64,000 nucleotides of DNA from Balneola sp. (GTDB taxonomy: Bacteria > Bacteroidota > Rhodothermia > Balneolales > Balneolaceae). Where the stretch lies: contig JAEPNB010000006.1 of the NCBI GenBank assembly GCA_017643645.1, forward strand, positions 144,431 to 208,430, written 5' to 3'. Both the position numbers and the translations under genes were made by a program. The notes under the pieces were generated by a model that worked only from the letters and a program-made list of their open reading frames with translations, did not search any database and was not told the DNA's origin. Numbering within the stretch: the stretch's first letter is position 1; each line of letters starts with the position of its first letter. Of this stretch, positions 35,845-43,928 are shown piece by piece.

Positions 35845-36202
35845 AAAAACTACCCGTGAAATTGGAAACGAAGGCGAGGAACTGGCTTGTGCCTATCTGG
35901 AAAGTAAAGGCTGGAGAATTCTGGAAAGAAATTATTTTTTCGAAAAATCAGAAGTTGATATAATAGCTTATGATGACACCGCTATTGTGTTTATCGAGGT
36001 AAAGCTACGATCTTCCGATAAATATGGCAGGCCTGAAGAATACGTCTCTGAAGTAAAAGTGGAGCATGTTTTTAAAGCTGCAGAAGCATGGATGTATGAA
36101 AGAAAGATGGACGGATCTCCTATGCGATTTGATGTGATCGGAATTCTTCAAAAGAAAAATGAAGCCCCGGAATTTAGCCACATTCAGGATGCGTTTCGAT
36201 AG
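35837..36202 (+). CDS. YraN family (UPF0102) putative endonuclease
   Basis: This 121-residue protein has a PD-(D/E)XK nuclease-like fold. Visible residues are GNEGEELACAYLESKGW at the N-terminus, EVDIIAYDD and FIEVKLRSSDKYG, which hold the conserved Glu/Asp/Glu-x-Lys active-site set. The family is linked to DNA uptake or recombination (it often sits beside rnhB) but is not biochemically settled. The gene overlaps the GbsR-type gene by 8 bp, so they are translationally coupled. Length is standard for the family. Confidence 0.9.
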   Translation: MTKKTTREIGNEGEELACAYLESKGWRILERNYFFEKSEVDIIAYDDTAIVFIEVKLRSSDKYGRPEEYVSEVKVEHVFKAAEAWMYERKMDGSPMRFDVIGILQKKNEAPEFSHIQDAFR

Positions 36203-36236
36203 TTGGAAATGTAGCTTCGAATTCTGACTTTCTACT

Positions 36237-36974
36237 ATGCAAACAACCCTGACTTTTTTTGAATATGTGCGAAGCATCATTACGATGTTCGTATTCATGT
36301 TAATTTTGCTACTGGTTTCTGTACTGGTAACTATTATTGTTCTTCTGACCTTTGGAAAGGCTACCAACTGGATCGTTAAAACTTTTCCTAGATATATGGG
36401 AAAACCGATCTTCTTTTTACTTGGAATAGATTATCAGCTTAACGATTTAAGGAAAGACACTTCTAAACCCGTCATTTTTATTTTTAACCACTGTTCAACC
36501 CTTGATATACCTGCAGTTCTCATGTTGGCATTGGAACGATTCCGGATCGTGATTAAATGGGAACTTCAGTATATCCCTTTCTTTTTCATTATCGGAAGAT
36601 TAACCGGACAGGTTTTTATCAAACGCTCGGATAAAGAACACGCGATCGCCACTCTACAAAAAACGTATGACAGGCTTAGAGAGAACAATCTTAATCTGAT
36701 TTTAGCTCCCGAAGGTTCTCGTAAACACGAAGGAAAGATCGGACCATTTAAAAAAGGTGCGTTCAGAATGGCAATAGATCTCGGATACCCTATTGTCCCG
36801 ATTTATTTTGATGGAAATGACAGACTTAGTATGGGTGGATCTTTGATGGCAAAACAAGGGAAGATCACGGCTACTATTCATCCACAAATTGATACATCCT
36901 CCTGGAACATTGATACCATTGATGACCATATTGAAGAAGTAAGAAGTATGTATTTGGATTGGGCCGGGGTTTAG
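36237..36974 (+). CDS. plsC: 1-acyl-sn-glycerol-3-phosphate acyltransferase (PlsC-like)
   Basis: This 245-residue membrane-associated acyltransferase acylates lysophosphatidate to phosphatidate. The N-terminal membrane helix is about 14-37. The catalytic NHCSTLD (H-x4-D) motif lies near residue 82, and the phosphate-binding EGSRKHEGKIGPFKKGAF motif near residue 159 is intact. A related role in ornithine-lipid or other acyl transfer is possible. It lies 34 bp after yraN on the same strand and ends the plus-strand cluster before a long intergenic stretch. Confidence 0.92.
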   Translation: MQTTLTFFEYVRSIITMFVFMLILLLVSVLVTIIVLLTFGKATNWIVKTFPRYMGKPIFFLLGIDYQLNDLRKDTSKPVIFIFNHCSTLDIPAVLMLALERFRIVIKWELQYIPFFFIIGRLTGQVFIKRSDKEHAIATLQKTYDRLRENNLNLILAPEGSRKHEGKIGPFKKGAFRMAIDLGYPIVPIYFDGNDRLSMGGSLMAKQGKITATIHPQIDTSSWNIDTIDDHIEEVRSMYLDWAGV

Positions 36975-37433
36975 TACAATCGAGGTCATTCTTATAGAAG
37001 TTCGATAATTCACTTACAAAACTTGTCCTTTTTATAATCCTGACGATTTCAGGAAAAGCTTCCAACTACACCAATCTTTAGAATTATTTCCACTAACTCC
37101 ATTACCCCGCTTTCAGCGAAATGATGGATAGCTACTTCTCCGTCTGTCGGGCTTTGCACGGCTGACGGATTTTGATTGTATTTTTTGATGCTGATTATTT
37201 CATGTCAGAACCTTTTTGATAAACACAAAGTCACATTAATAGGTCATCCTGTCCGCCTGCTGGCGGATCGGGATCTTTGTGAGGTTTATTTCTAGTTGAA
37301 TATCCAGTCCATTTCTCAGCGTTGACAGTTTTAATATTGCTGAAATAAGTATGCCCTTAGTATTTAAGACCGAGAAGAGAGTGTGATCCGAACGCGTCTG
37401 CGAACTACGTAACATTAACTGGATGACCTCTTG
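36975..37433. other. 459-bp intergenic region with inverted repeats
   Basis: No convincing coding frame is visible. Two inverted-repeat units stand out. One is at about 37140-37168 (CCGTC to GACGG). The better one is at 37246-37274, with arms TCCGCC/GGCGGA around a TGCT loop, extended by ATCC/GGGAT. The latter looks like a mobile or dispersed element. Convergent genes on both sides (plsC and egtD) would also need termination here. Confidence 0.6.
37246..37274. repeat. GC-rich inverted-repeat element
   Basis: TCCGCC, a 4-nt loop (TGCT) and GGCGGA form a 6-bp perfect stem; the outer ATCCTG/TCGGGAT extends it imperfectly. The GC-rich core contrasts with the AT-rich surroundings. Its sequence is reminiscent of dispersed intergenic repeats in this group. 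Confidence 0.6.
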
Positions 37434-38378
37434 TTACCTCGGCTCTAAATATTGCAAACTGAAGTAATCCCTCTCATCCGTCCAGACTTTTTCTACCTCA
37501 AACCATTCAGATACCATTTCTGCAAAACCTTCTAAAGTATATTTATGTGAGTTTTCAGTATGTATAGATTCTCCTTTTTGAAAATTTATTACCTCTTCTC
37601 CTAAACCAACAACGTGATCTTCTTTCACAAAAAGGTGCATTTCAATACGTCCTTTTTCTTCATTCCAGATTGACTTATGTTCGAATAAATCTGTATTGAA
37701 TGAAGTTCCCAATTCTTTGTTCAAGTGAGTAAGAATATTCTTATTGAATTCAGCGGTTACTCCCTCTGAATCGTTATAGGCAGCTTCCAGAACCCTGATC
37801 TCTTTTTTAAGATCTGCACCAATCAGGAAAGCTCCGTCATCTTCAATAATATCATGTATTACTTTTAAGAATTGTTCTACTTTTTCCATCTTGAAATTAC
37901 CGATTGTAGAGCCGGGGTAAAAAACTACTTTTCTTGCATCAGGACTACTTTCAGGCAGCTCAAATGGCTTCGTATAATCTGCAGAAAGAGGTAAAATCTG
38001 AATATTGGGGAATTCCAGTCGTAATTGTTCAGCAACTTTATACAGGTAATCCCCTGAAATATCCATAGGAATATAACAGCATATGTTTTCCATATTGCCC
38101 AACAGGATCTTCGTTTTTGAGCTACTCCCGCTTCCGGGCTCTATCAGTAAAATTTTCTCTCCTAAATATTCTGCTATTTCATTTACATTCTCTTCCAGAA
38201 TTTTTCTCTCTGTACGTGTTGGGTAGTATTCATCCAATTCAGTTATATCGTCGAATAACTTAGAGCCTCTTTCATCATAGAAAAATTTACTCGGCAGTGT
38301 TTTTTGTTGCTGAGACAAACCTGAGATCACTTCCTCAAGCATTGAGGTTTTTTTGGATAATAATTCTGTTTCTGTCAT
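37434..38378 (-). CDS. egtD: L-histidine N(alpha)-methyltransferase EgtD
   Basis: This 314-residue SAM-dependent enzyme methylates the histidine alpha-amine three times to hercynine, the first step of ergothioneine synthesis. The chosen ATG (MTETELL) lies 39 bp inside a longer open frame and 5 bp after the egtB stop. The SAM site is EPGSGSSSKTKILL, and DISGDYL and VFYPGSTIGNF are typical EgtD landmarks. The C-terminus ends with the conserved RDYFSLQYLEPR. It is the second gene of a two-gene operon behind egtB. Confidence 0.94.
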   Translation of the reverse strand: MTETELLSKKTSMLEEVISGLSQQQKTLPSKFFYDERGSKLFDDITELDEYYPTRTERKILEENVNEIAEYLGEKILLIEPGSGSSSKTKILLGNMENICCYIPMDISGDYLYKVAEQLRLEFPNIQILPLSADYTKPFELPESSPDARKVVFYPGSTIGNFKMEKVEQFLKVIHDIIEDDGAFLIGADLKKEIRVLEAAYNDSEGVTAEFNKNILTHLNKELGTSFNTDLFEHKSIWNEEKGRIEMHLFVKEDHVVGLGEEVINFQKGESIHTENSHKYTLEGFAEMVSEWFEVEKVWTDERDYFSLQYLEPR

Positions 38379-38383
38379 TAGAT

Positions 38384-39670
38384 TTATTTTGCCAATCTTA
38401 TTCCTGAGAATTGCCACCTTGCATCAGCATGGAAAAAATTGCGGTATGTTTTTCTGATATGAGAGTTTGAGGTTGCACAAGACCCACCACGCAGAACATA
38501 TTGATTGGCCATAAACTTTCCGTTGTATTCACCTAATGCTCCCGGTAAAGGTTTATATCCGGGATATGGAGAATAACTGCTTTGGGTCCATTCCCATACA
38601 TCACCGTACATTTGTTTTAATCCACTTTCGCTATTCTTCAAAACTAAAGGATGAAAAGTATTTCGTTCTACAAAATTTCCGTTTATTTCGCGTTCACCAC
38701 AAGCATATTCCCATTCCTGTTCAGTTGGCAGACGACATTCTTTCCATCTTGCAAAGGCGTCTGCTTCATAATAGCTTATATGAGTTACAGGTTCGTTAAG
38801 TGCTGCTTTTCTGGCTCCTGAAAGTGTAAAATTGAACCATAATCCATCTCTGATAAACCAATAAAGTGGAGCCTTCCATTCTTCTGACTTCACCTTGCTC
38901 CACCCCTCATCCAGCCAAAGTTCTGACCGCTCATAACCGCCATCATTCATAAACTCAAGAAACTCCTTATTTGTGATCAATCGATCTGCAAGTTCAAAGT
39001 TCTGTATAAAAGTTCGGTGAACCGGATGCTCATTATCATAGGTAAATTCATCACCTTTATTCCCGATTTCTACAATACATTCTTCAAAAGTGATCCATTC
39101 CAGTTCTCCCAGAGTCTCTGAGTCCGTTGTTTCTCTTTCTTTGTAAACGGGAAGCAACGGATTTTGCGCAAGTAAGTACTTTATATCAGTAAGAATCAAC
39201 TCCTGATGTTGTTGCTCATGGTTTATCCCGATTTCAACTACTTTTGATGCTTCTTCCCAAGTTTTGTCATCACAATTCTGTATAAAATCTACAACTTTTT
39301 CATTTACATACTCGCGATATTCGAACACCTCTTTTACTGTTGGCCGCGACAATAGACCTCGATTTGCTCTGGAAAATGGAACTCCTGTTTGCAGGTAATA
39401 TGAGTTAAAAAAATACGCGTATTGCGGATGCAAGCTTTCAAAACCCCGCTGATATTTTTCTAAAACAAAGGTCTCAAAAAACCAACTGGTATGAGCCAAA
39501 TGCCATTTAGCCGGACTTGTATTTTCCATAGGCTGGATCACAAAATCTTCAGTCTCTAAAGGCTCAACTATTTTATGGGTAAATTCCCTGACCTTAAGGT
39601 ATTGGAGTTCCACGTTTTCTCTCGAAAACCTGGTGTTTCTTGTCTCTTGTTTTGTAGTAATTTCGCTCAT
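38384..39670 (-). CDS. egtB: Ergothioneine synthase EgtB (iron-dependent sulfoxide synthase)
   Basis: This 428-residue enzyme has an N-terminal DinB-like helical domain and a C-terminal FGE-sulfatase (C-type lectin-like) domain. It couples hercynine and a thiol substrate (gamma-glutamylcysteine or cysteine) in an oxygen-dependent reaction. The iron-binding His set is visible in KWHLAHTSW and NHEQQHQELI. The sulfatase-modifying-factor-like domain shows VEIGNKGDEFTYDNEHPVH, RLPTEQEWEYACG and LRGGSCATSNSHIRKTYRNF. It is followed by egtD after 5 bp. No egtA or egtC homologue is seen; the route may use cysteine directly or distant genes. Confidence 0.95.
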   Translation of the reverse strand: MSEITTKQETRNTRFSRENVELQYLKVREFTHKIVEPLETEDFVIQPMENTSPAKWHLAHTSWFFETFVLEKYQRGFESLHPQYAYFFNSYYLQTGVPFSRANRGLLSRPTVKEVFEYREYVNEKVVDFIQNCDDKTWEEASKVVEIGINHEQQHQELILTDIKYLLAQNPLLPVYKERETTDSETLGELEWITFEECIVEIGNKGDEFTYDNEHPVHRTFIQNFELADRLITNKEFLEFMNDGGYERSELWLDEGWSKVKSEEWKAPLYWFIRDGLWFNFTLSGARKAALNEPVTHISYYEADAFARWKECRLPTEQEWEYACGEREINGNFVERNTFHPLVLKNSESGLKQMYGDVWEWTQSSYSPYPGYKPLPGALGEYNGKFMANQYVLRGGSCATSNSHIRKTYRNFFHADARWQFSGIRLAK

Positions 39671-39737
39671 GGTTCAGGGCAATTGGGTGTCTCCTCATAA
39701 TGTAGGGAATCAACACCAAAGCCAAAAAACTCATTCC

Positions 39738-39989
39738 TTATTCTTCCCTGTAAAAATGAATTTTTTTTATGGATGGGTCTTTTTTACTCTTAATCTTAAT
39801 ATTTTTAACTCTGCTGTGTTGGTAAACTGCCGTCCGCATTGAGTTTACGTTTTTATCACTTGTATAAGATACCTCGAGTGCTTGCCCGCCTGGTTTCAGC
39901 TTATCGATAGCTTCAAGAAGAGGTTTAAACTTCGAATTTCTTTTCTTAGAAGAATTTATTGCCGAACGTTTTACAAATTTAATTTCCAT
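39738..39989 (-). CDS. Small hypothetical basic protein
   Basis: This 83-residue, lysine-rich protein has no signal peptide or membrane segment. A middle stretch (LLEAIDKLKPGGQALEVSYTSD) could be one alpha/beta unit, and basic ends (KKRNSKFK; KNIKIKSKKDPS) suggest nucleic-acid contact. I recognise no family. The start MEIKFVKRSAIN and the absence of any competing frame make it plausible. It stands alone, between egtB and the sensor kinase. Confidence 0.5.
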   Translation of the reverse strand: MEIKFVKRSAINSSKKRNSKFKPLLEAIDKLKPGGQALEVSYTSDKNVNSMRTAVYQHSRVKNIKIKSKKDPSIKKIHFYREE

Positions 39990-40065
39990 AATAATACACC
40001 ATTAGATATAGAGTGCATTGTTTAATATAGTTTTTTTTTATAAAAAAACCTTTTAATGCGCTCTT

Positions 40066-42057
40066 TTAGAGCTTGGGCAAGTTTACGATAAATTCAGACC
40101 CTTTATTTTCTTCTGAAATAACTGTTATTGTTCCATTATGTGCTTCTACAAGTTCTTTACATAACAGCAGTCCCAAGCCTGTTCCTTTCTCAGACAGAGT
40201 CCCTCTTCTTTGCGGTCTGTTATTTTTATCAAAAAGCTGATCTTTAATTTCTGAAGTCATTCCGATTCCGGAATCTTTAATGCTGACTGCTATAGAATGC
40301 CCATTTTCTATTATACCCACTTTTATTTCGTCACCTTTTTCAGAATACTTAATTGCATTCGAGATTAAGTTCCGGAAAACAGTGGAAAGCATATTGACAT
40401 CCCCCATAATATGTATATCAGATGACTGCACATTTACAGCTACCTCTTTTTTTGCTGCAGATGTTTCAAAAATCGAAATGCTATCAGTCAAAAGTTTAGC
40501 AATATTTACTTTTTCTTTGTCAACACTAATTTGACCATTCTGAACCCTGATCCAATCAAGCAGATTTTCAAGTAATTCGTAAGCATTTTTTGAAGATAGA
40601 TGTACAAGCGATAGAGTCTTTATGCTCTTTTCAATTCTGGCTTTAGTTTTACTTTCTTTTAACTCATCAATCAAAAGCTCGATCAATCCATTAATACCGA
40701 AAAAAGCCCCTTTTAAATCATGTGCAATAATTGAGTAAAGCTTGTCTCTGGTTTCAGTAAGCCTCAATAACTCCTCGTTTTGAGCAATTATTCGTTTCTC
40801 ATAATTAACCTGCTTACTGATGTCCTGAAATGTACCGCTCAGCCTTACTACATTCCCATCAACTATATGAGGCTCGCCAATTGCACGCACCCATTTAAAA
40901 ACCTTTTTTTCTGAAATAAACGGAAGAACAAGATCATATTTTTCGTGATTCATAGTGGCTTTGTTGATAGCCATCGCAAGCTTATCTCTGCTTTCTCCCG
41001 GAAAATGATCCATTCCCTCTTCCAGTATAAGTTCTGATCCTATTTCTTTGTCATGAATTCGGTACACTTCATCCGTCCAGGATATCTTTCCTGTTATTAA
41101 GTCGAATTCCCAACCACCAACATGTGCCATTTCCTGAGCATTCTCGAACATCAATTCCAGTTTCTTTCTGGCTGTGATGTCTCTTGAAATCGATTGCAGG
41201 CCTATTGATTTACCATCAGGATCCTTAATTGTTGATACGGAACTTTCGAACCAGATATACTCTCCTTTTTTATTTCGAATTCTGTATCCGGTATTAGTTA
41301 TAACCCCATTTTCTTCCAATTCTTTTTGGGGATCCGCCATCAACATTTCCAGATCTTCTTTATGGATTAGATCAGCATGATTTTTTCCCAATAGCTCCTT
41401 ATAAGTAAAGCCTAGAATATTCTCTACAGATGGAGATATAAATGTATAAACTCCTTCCATGTTGTGTAAACATATCAGATCAGCGCTATTTCTCGAGATC
41501 AGTTCAAGCCGTTCATTTTTTTCCTTTAAGGCCTTAACTATTCTAGCTCTCTTTATTGTAGCTGCTACCCACTCACTCAAAAGCTTCATCAGGGTAAAAT
41601 CGGACGGAACAAACCCTCCCTCTTTTGGATTTGGACTCGAAAAATTAATAGTCCCGTATAATTCTCCATCAATGATTATTGGAATCCCGATATAGGCTTC
41701 CAGAGAAAAAGCATTGTAGCAAGGGTGACGCTCATAGGCTGATTCCTTCATATGATTGATCGCAATCACATCATCACTTTCCAGCGTTATACTGCAGTAG
41801 GTGTTCCCGAGATCGAAAGTTTGGCCCACAGAGAGCCCTGAATCATCCGGAAAGAAATTTCTGATCGTATAAGTATCAGACTCTTTTGAAATGGAGCTGA
41901 TTATGCCTATTTCCATCTCCAATAACTTCGTAGTTAATTCGAGTGCATTATCCAGCTGCTCGTTTAAGCCTTTTTTTGGCTGAGACGTGATCTGATATAG
42001 AAGCTGAAGCCGCTTCTCGGTTTCCCCAAAACCTATTGAAGTGTTATTAGATCTCAA
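40066..42057 (-). CDS. Orphan GAF-PAS sensor histidine kinase
   Basis: This 663-residue cytoplasmic kinase has no membrane segments. The order is an N-terminal GAF domain (about 20-175; VAAT just past the end), two PAS domains (about 185-300, with SISRDITARKK at the end, and 300-430), a dimerisation His box (IIAHDLKGAFFGING, about residue 454) and a HATPase. HATPase landmarks are NLISNAIKYS, DSGIGM and GTGLGLLLCKEL. The start is TTG. No adjacent response regulator is seen, so its partner lies elsewhere. The GAF and PAS domains suggest an intracellular redox, gas or ligand signal. Confidence 0.92.
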   Translation of the reverse strand: MRSNNTSIGFGETEKRLQLLYQITSQPKKGLNEQLDNALELTTKLLEMEIGIISSISKESDTYTIRNFFPDDSGLSVGQTFDLGNTYCSITLESDDVIAINHMKESAYERHPCYNAFSLEAYIGIPIIIDGELYGTINFSSPNPKEGGFVPSDFTLMKLLSEWVAATIKRARIVKALKEKNERLELISRNSADLICLHNMEGVYTFISPSVENILGFTYKELLGKNHADLIHKEDLEMLMADPQKELEENGVITNTGYRIRNKKGEYIWFESSVSTIKDPDGKSIGLQSISRDITARKKLELMFENAQEMAHVGGWEFDLITGKISWTDEVYRIHDKEIGSELILEEGMDHFPGESRDKLAMAINKATMNHEKYDLVLPFISEKKVFKWVRAIGEPHIVDGNVVRLSGTFQDISKQVNYEKRIIAQNEELLRLTETRDKLYSIIAHDLKGAFFGINGLIELLIDELKESKTKARIEKSIKTLSLVHLSSKNAYELLENLLDWIRVQNGQISVDKEKVNIAKLLTDSISIFETSAAKKEVAVNVQSSDIHIMGDVNMLSTVFRNLISNAIKYSEKGDEIKVGIIENGHSIAVSIKDSGIGMTSEIKDQLFDKNNRPQRRGTLSEKGTGLGLLLCKELVEAHNGTITVISEENKGSEFIVNLPKL

Positions 42058-42190
42058 ACTAATTTCTGAGCAAAATTAACGGTAATACTACACTACTTTA
42101 ATTTAGTGATAATTAATATATCAACCATAATGTTTCTTATAGTATGTTTAGTTTCTTTAATTAAAGGGTAGCTACTAACTAAACTGCTAT

Positions 42191-42232
42191 AAAACAAAAA
42201 AGCCACATAGATTCAAAATCTATGTGGCTTTT
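42191..42232 (-). terminator. Terminator after tRNA-Val
   Basis: On the minus strand a 16-bp perfect stem (AAAAGCCACATAGATT and its complement) around a 3-nt loop is followed by a T-rich tail (TTTTGTTTTAT). It lies 30 bp beyond the tRNA and shields it from the kinase gene. Confidence 0.93.
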
Positions 42233-42261
42233 GGAATTTGGCGTTTGTTATTTAAAACAAG

Positions 42262-42339
42262 TGGTGGGCGATGAGGGACTCGAACCCCCGACCCCCTCGG
42301 TGTAAACGAGGTGCTCTAAACCAACTGAGCTAATCGCCC
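42262..42339 (-). tRNA. tRNA-Val (UAC anticodon)
   Basis: Reading the minus strand, GGGCGAT pairs with ATCGCCC. The D arm is GCTC/GAGC and the anticodon arm CCTCG/CGAGG encloses the loop TTTACAC, giving anticodon TAC (valine). The T arm holds TTCGAGT. The 3' CCA is encoded. Confidence 0.97.
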
Positions 42340-42459
42340 TAACAAGGGCGACAAATATATGAACATTTACAATGCAGACAAAGAAATATTTCAACAAATA
42401 TTGATTATTTGGTTAACACTGTTAACTTATGACTGAAAGCTGAACCAAATCCAACTATT

Positions 42460-43755
42460 TTGAAAGATTATCCTTTTACTGCAGTACTCGTTGATGGAAT
42501 CAGAACTCCCTTTTTAAAATCAGGCACAGATTACAACGATCTTATGGCTTATGACCTCGGACGTTATGCGATTCAGGGATTATTAGCACGCAATGCTGTT
42601 GATCCTTCGAGTATCGACCGGGTCATTATGGGGAATGTCATACAAGAAGTTCGTACCAGTAATGTGGCCAGAGAAAGTGCTTTAGGTGCAGGCATCCCCA
42701 ACACAGTCCCCGCGTTTACAATAGCATTGGCTTGTATTTCTTCCAATCAAGCAGTGGCCAGTGGAGTTGACCTGATTAGATCCGGACAAGCCAACATCAT
42801 TATAGCCGGAGGAACGGAAACAATGTCAGACATTCCGGTTCGGTTTAAGAAAAAGTTTCGCCAAAAGGTGCTGGAAGCACGAAAATATAAATCACCCTTG
42901 GATTTTCTGAAATTCTTAAAAGGACTTCGCCCAAAAGACCTTCTCCCTGAACTACCCGCTATTGCTGAATTTTCTACCGGAGAAACTATGGGTAAAAGTG
43001 CAGACCGAATGGCAGCAAGGTTTGGGGTCTCGCGGAAAGATCAGGATGAATTTGCAATGCGCTCACATCATTTAGCGGCAAAAGCTACTCAGGAAGGTCT
43101 GCTGGATGATGAAATCTTTCCCGTAAAAGTACCACCAAAATTCTCCGTTGTTAACAATGACAATGGGTTTCGTGCAGACACTTCGATTGAAAAACTGGCA
43201 AAACTAAAACCTGCTTTTATAAAACCTCATGGGACTATTACAGCCGGAAATGCTTCTTTTTTAACGGATGGTGCATCTGCATCTTTTATCATGGAAGAAC
43301 AAACCGCACTATCACTTGGGCTAAAGCCGAAAGCATATTTGCGTGAATATAATTTTGTATCTCAGGATCCTAAAGATGAATTGCTACTCGGTCCTGCATA
43401 TGCAACACCGAAAGTGCTGGATCAAATGAATCTTAAACTTGAAGATATTGACGTTTTTGAAATTCATGAGGCTTTTGCCGGTCAGGTTTTATCTGTATTG
43501 GCAGCTTTGGATTCCGAGAAATTTGCTAAAGATTCCTTAAGCAGAGCCTCCAAAGTTGGACAAATTCCCATGGATAAAATTAACACTATGGGTGGTTCTC
43601 TTTCATTAGGGCATCCTTTTGGTGCTACCGGAGTAAGACTTGTTACAACTGCTGCTAATCGTCTTCATCTTGAAGGGGGAAAATATGCTTTGGTTACTGC
43701 TTGCGCAGCAGGTGGACAAGGACACGCGATAATCCTTGAGCGATATCAAGGATAA
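42460..43755 (+). CDS. fadI: Acetyl-CoA acyltransferase (thiolase), fatty-acid oxidation beta subunit
   Basis: This 431-residue thiolase cleaves 3-ketoacyl-CoA with CoA in beta-oxidation. The nucleophile is Cys92 in ALACISSNQA. The acid/base residues are in EIHEAFAGQVLS, SLGHPFGATG and CAAGGQGHA. The start is TTG; the frame has a stop ten codons upstream and no ATG in between. It is followed 173 bp later by the multifunctional FadJ-like gene; together they form the trifunctional complex of the mitochondrial/FadIJ type. The family also includes biosynthetic thiolases, but its partner supports a degradative role. Confidence 0.93.
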   Translation: MKDYPFTAVLVDGIRTPFLKSGTDYNDLMAYDLGRYAIQGLLARNAVDPSSIDRVIMGNVIQEVRTSNVARESALGAGIPNTVPAFTIALACISSNQAVASGVDLIRSGQANIIIAGGTETMSDIPVRFKKKFRQKVLEARKYKSPLDFLKFLKGLRPKDLLPELPAIAEFSTGETMGKSADRMAARFGVSRKDQDEFAMRSHHLAAKATQEGLLDDEIFPVKVPPKFSVVNNDNGFRADTSIEKLAKLKPAFIKPHGTITAGNASFLTDGASASFIMEEQTALSLGLKPKAYLREYNFVSQDPKDELLLGPAYATPKVLDQMNLKLEDIDVFEIHEAFAGQVLSVLAALDSEKFAKDSLSRASKVGQIPMDKINTMGGSLSLGHPFGATGVRLVTTAANRLHLEGGKYALVTACAAGGQGHAIILERYQG

Positions 43756-43761
43756 ATGACA

Positions 43762-43910
43762 ATTAAAAATCCTCCCTTGAGGGAAGTGTACGCCAAAAGC
43801 GGACGGAGGGTGTTGTTGAAGTTTAGAAATTATCAAGCTTCAACAACACCCCACTGAACATCCAAAGAACTGTTTGGATGTTCATCTCCCCTCAAGGGGA
43901 GAATTAAAAA
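43762..43910. repeat. Compound inverted-repeat element between the thiolase and FadJ-like genes
   Basis: There are three nested structures. A 14-bp perfect stem joins 43808-43821 and 43838-43851 (GGGTGTTGTTGAAG and its complement). A 12-bp stem (TGAACATCCAAA and its complement) follows with a short loop. Two CTCCC-TTGAGGG-like palindromes flank them (about 43771 and 43887). The composite looks like a dispersed intergenic element rather than a single terminator. Confidence 0.75.
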
Positions 43911-43928
43911 CGAATTTAATAACTAATT

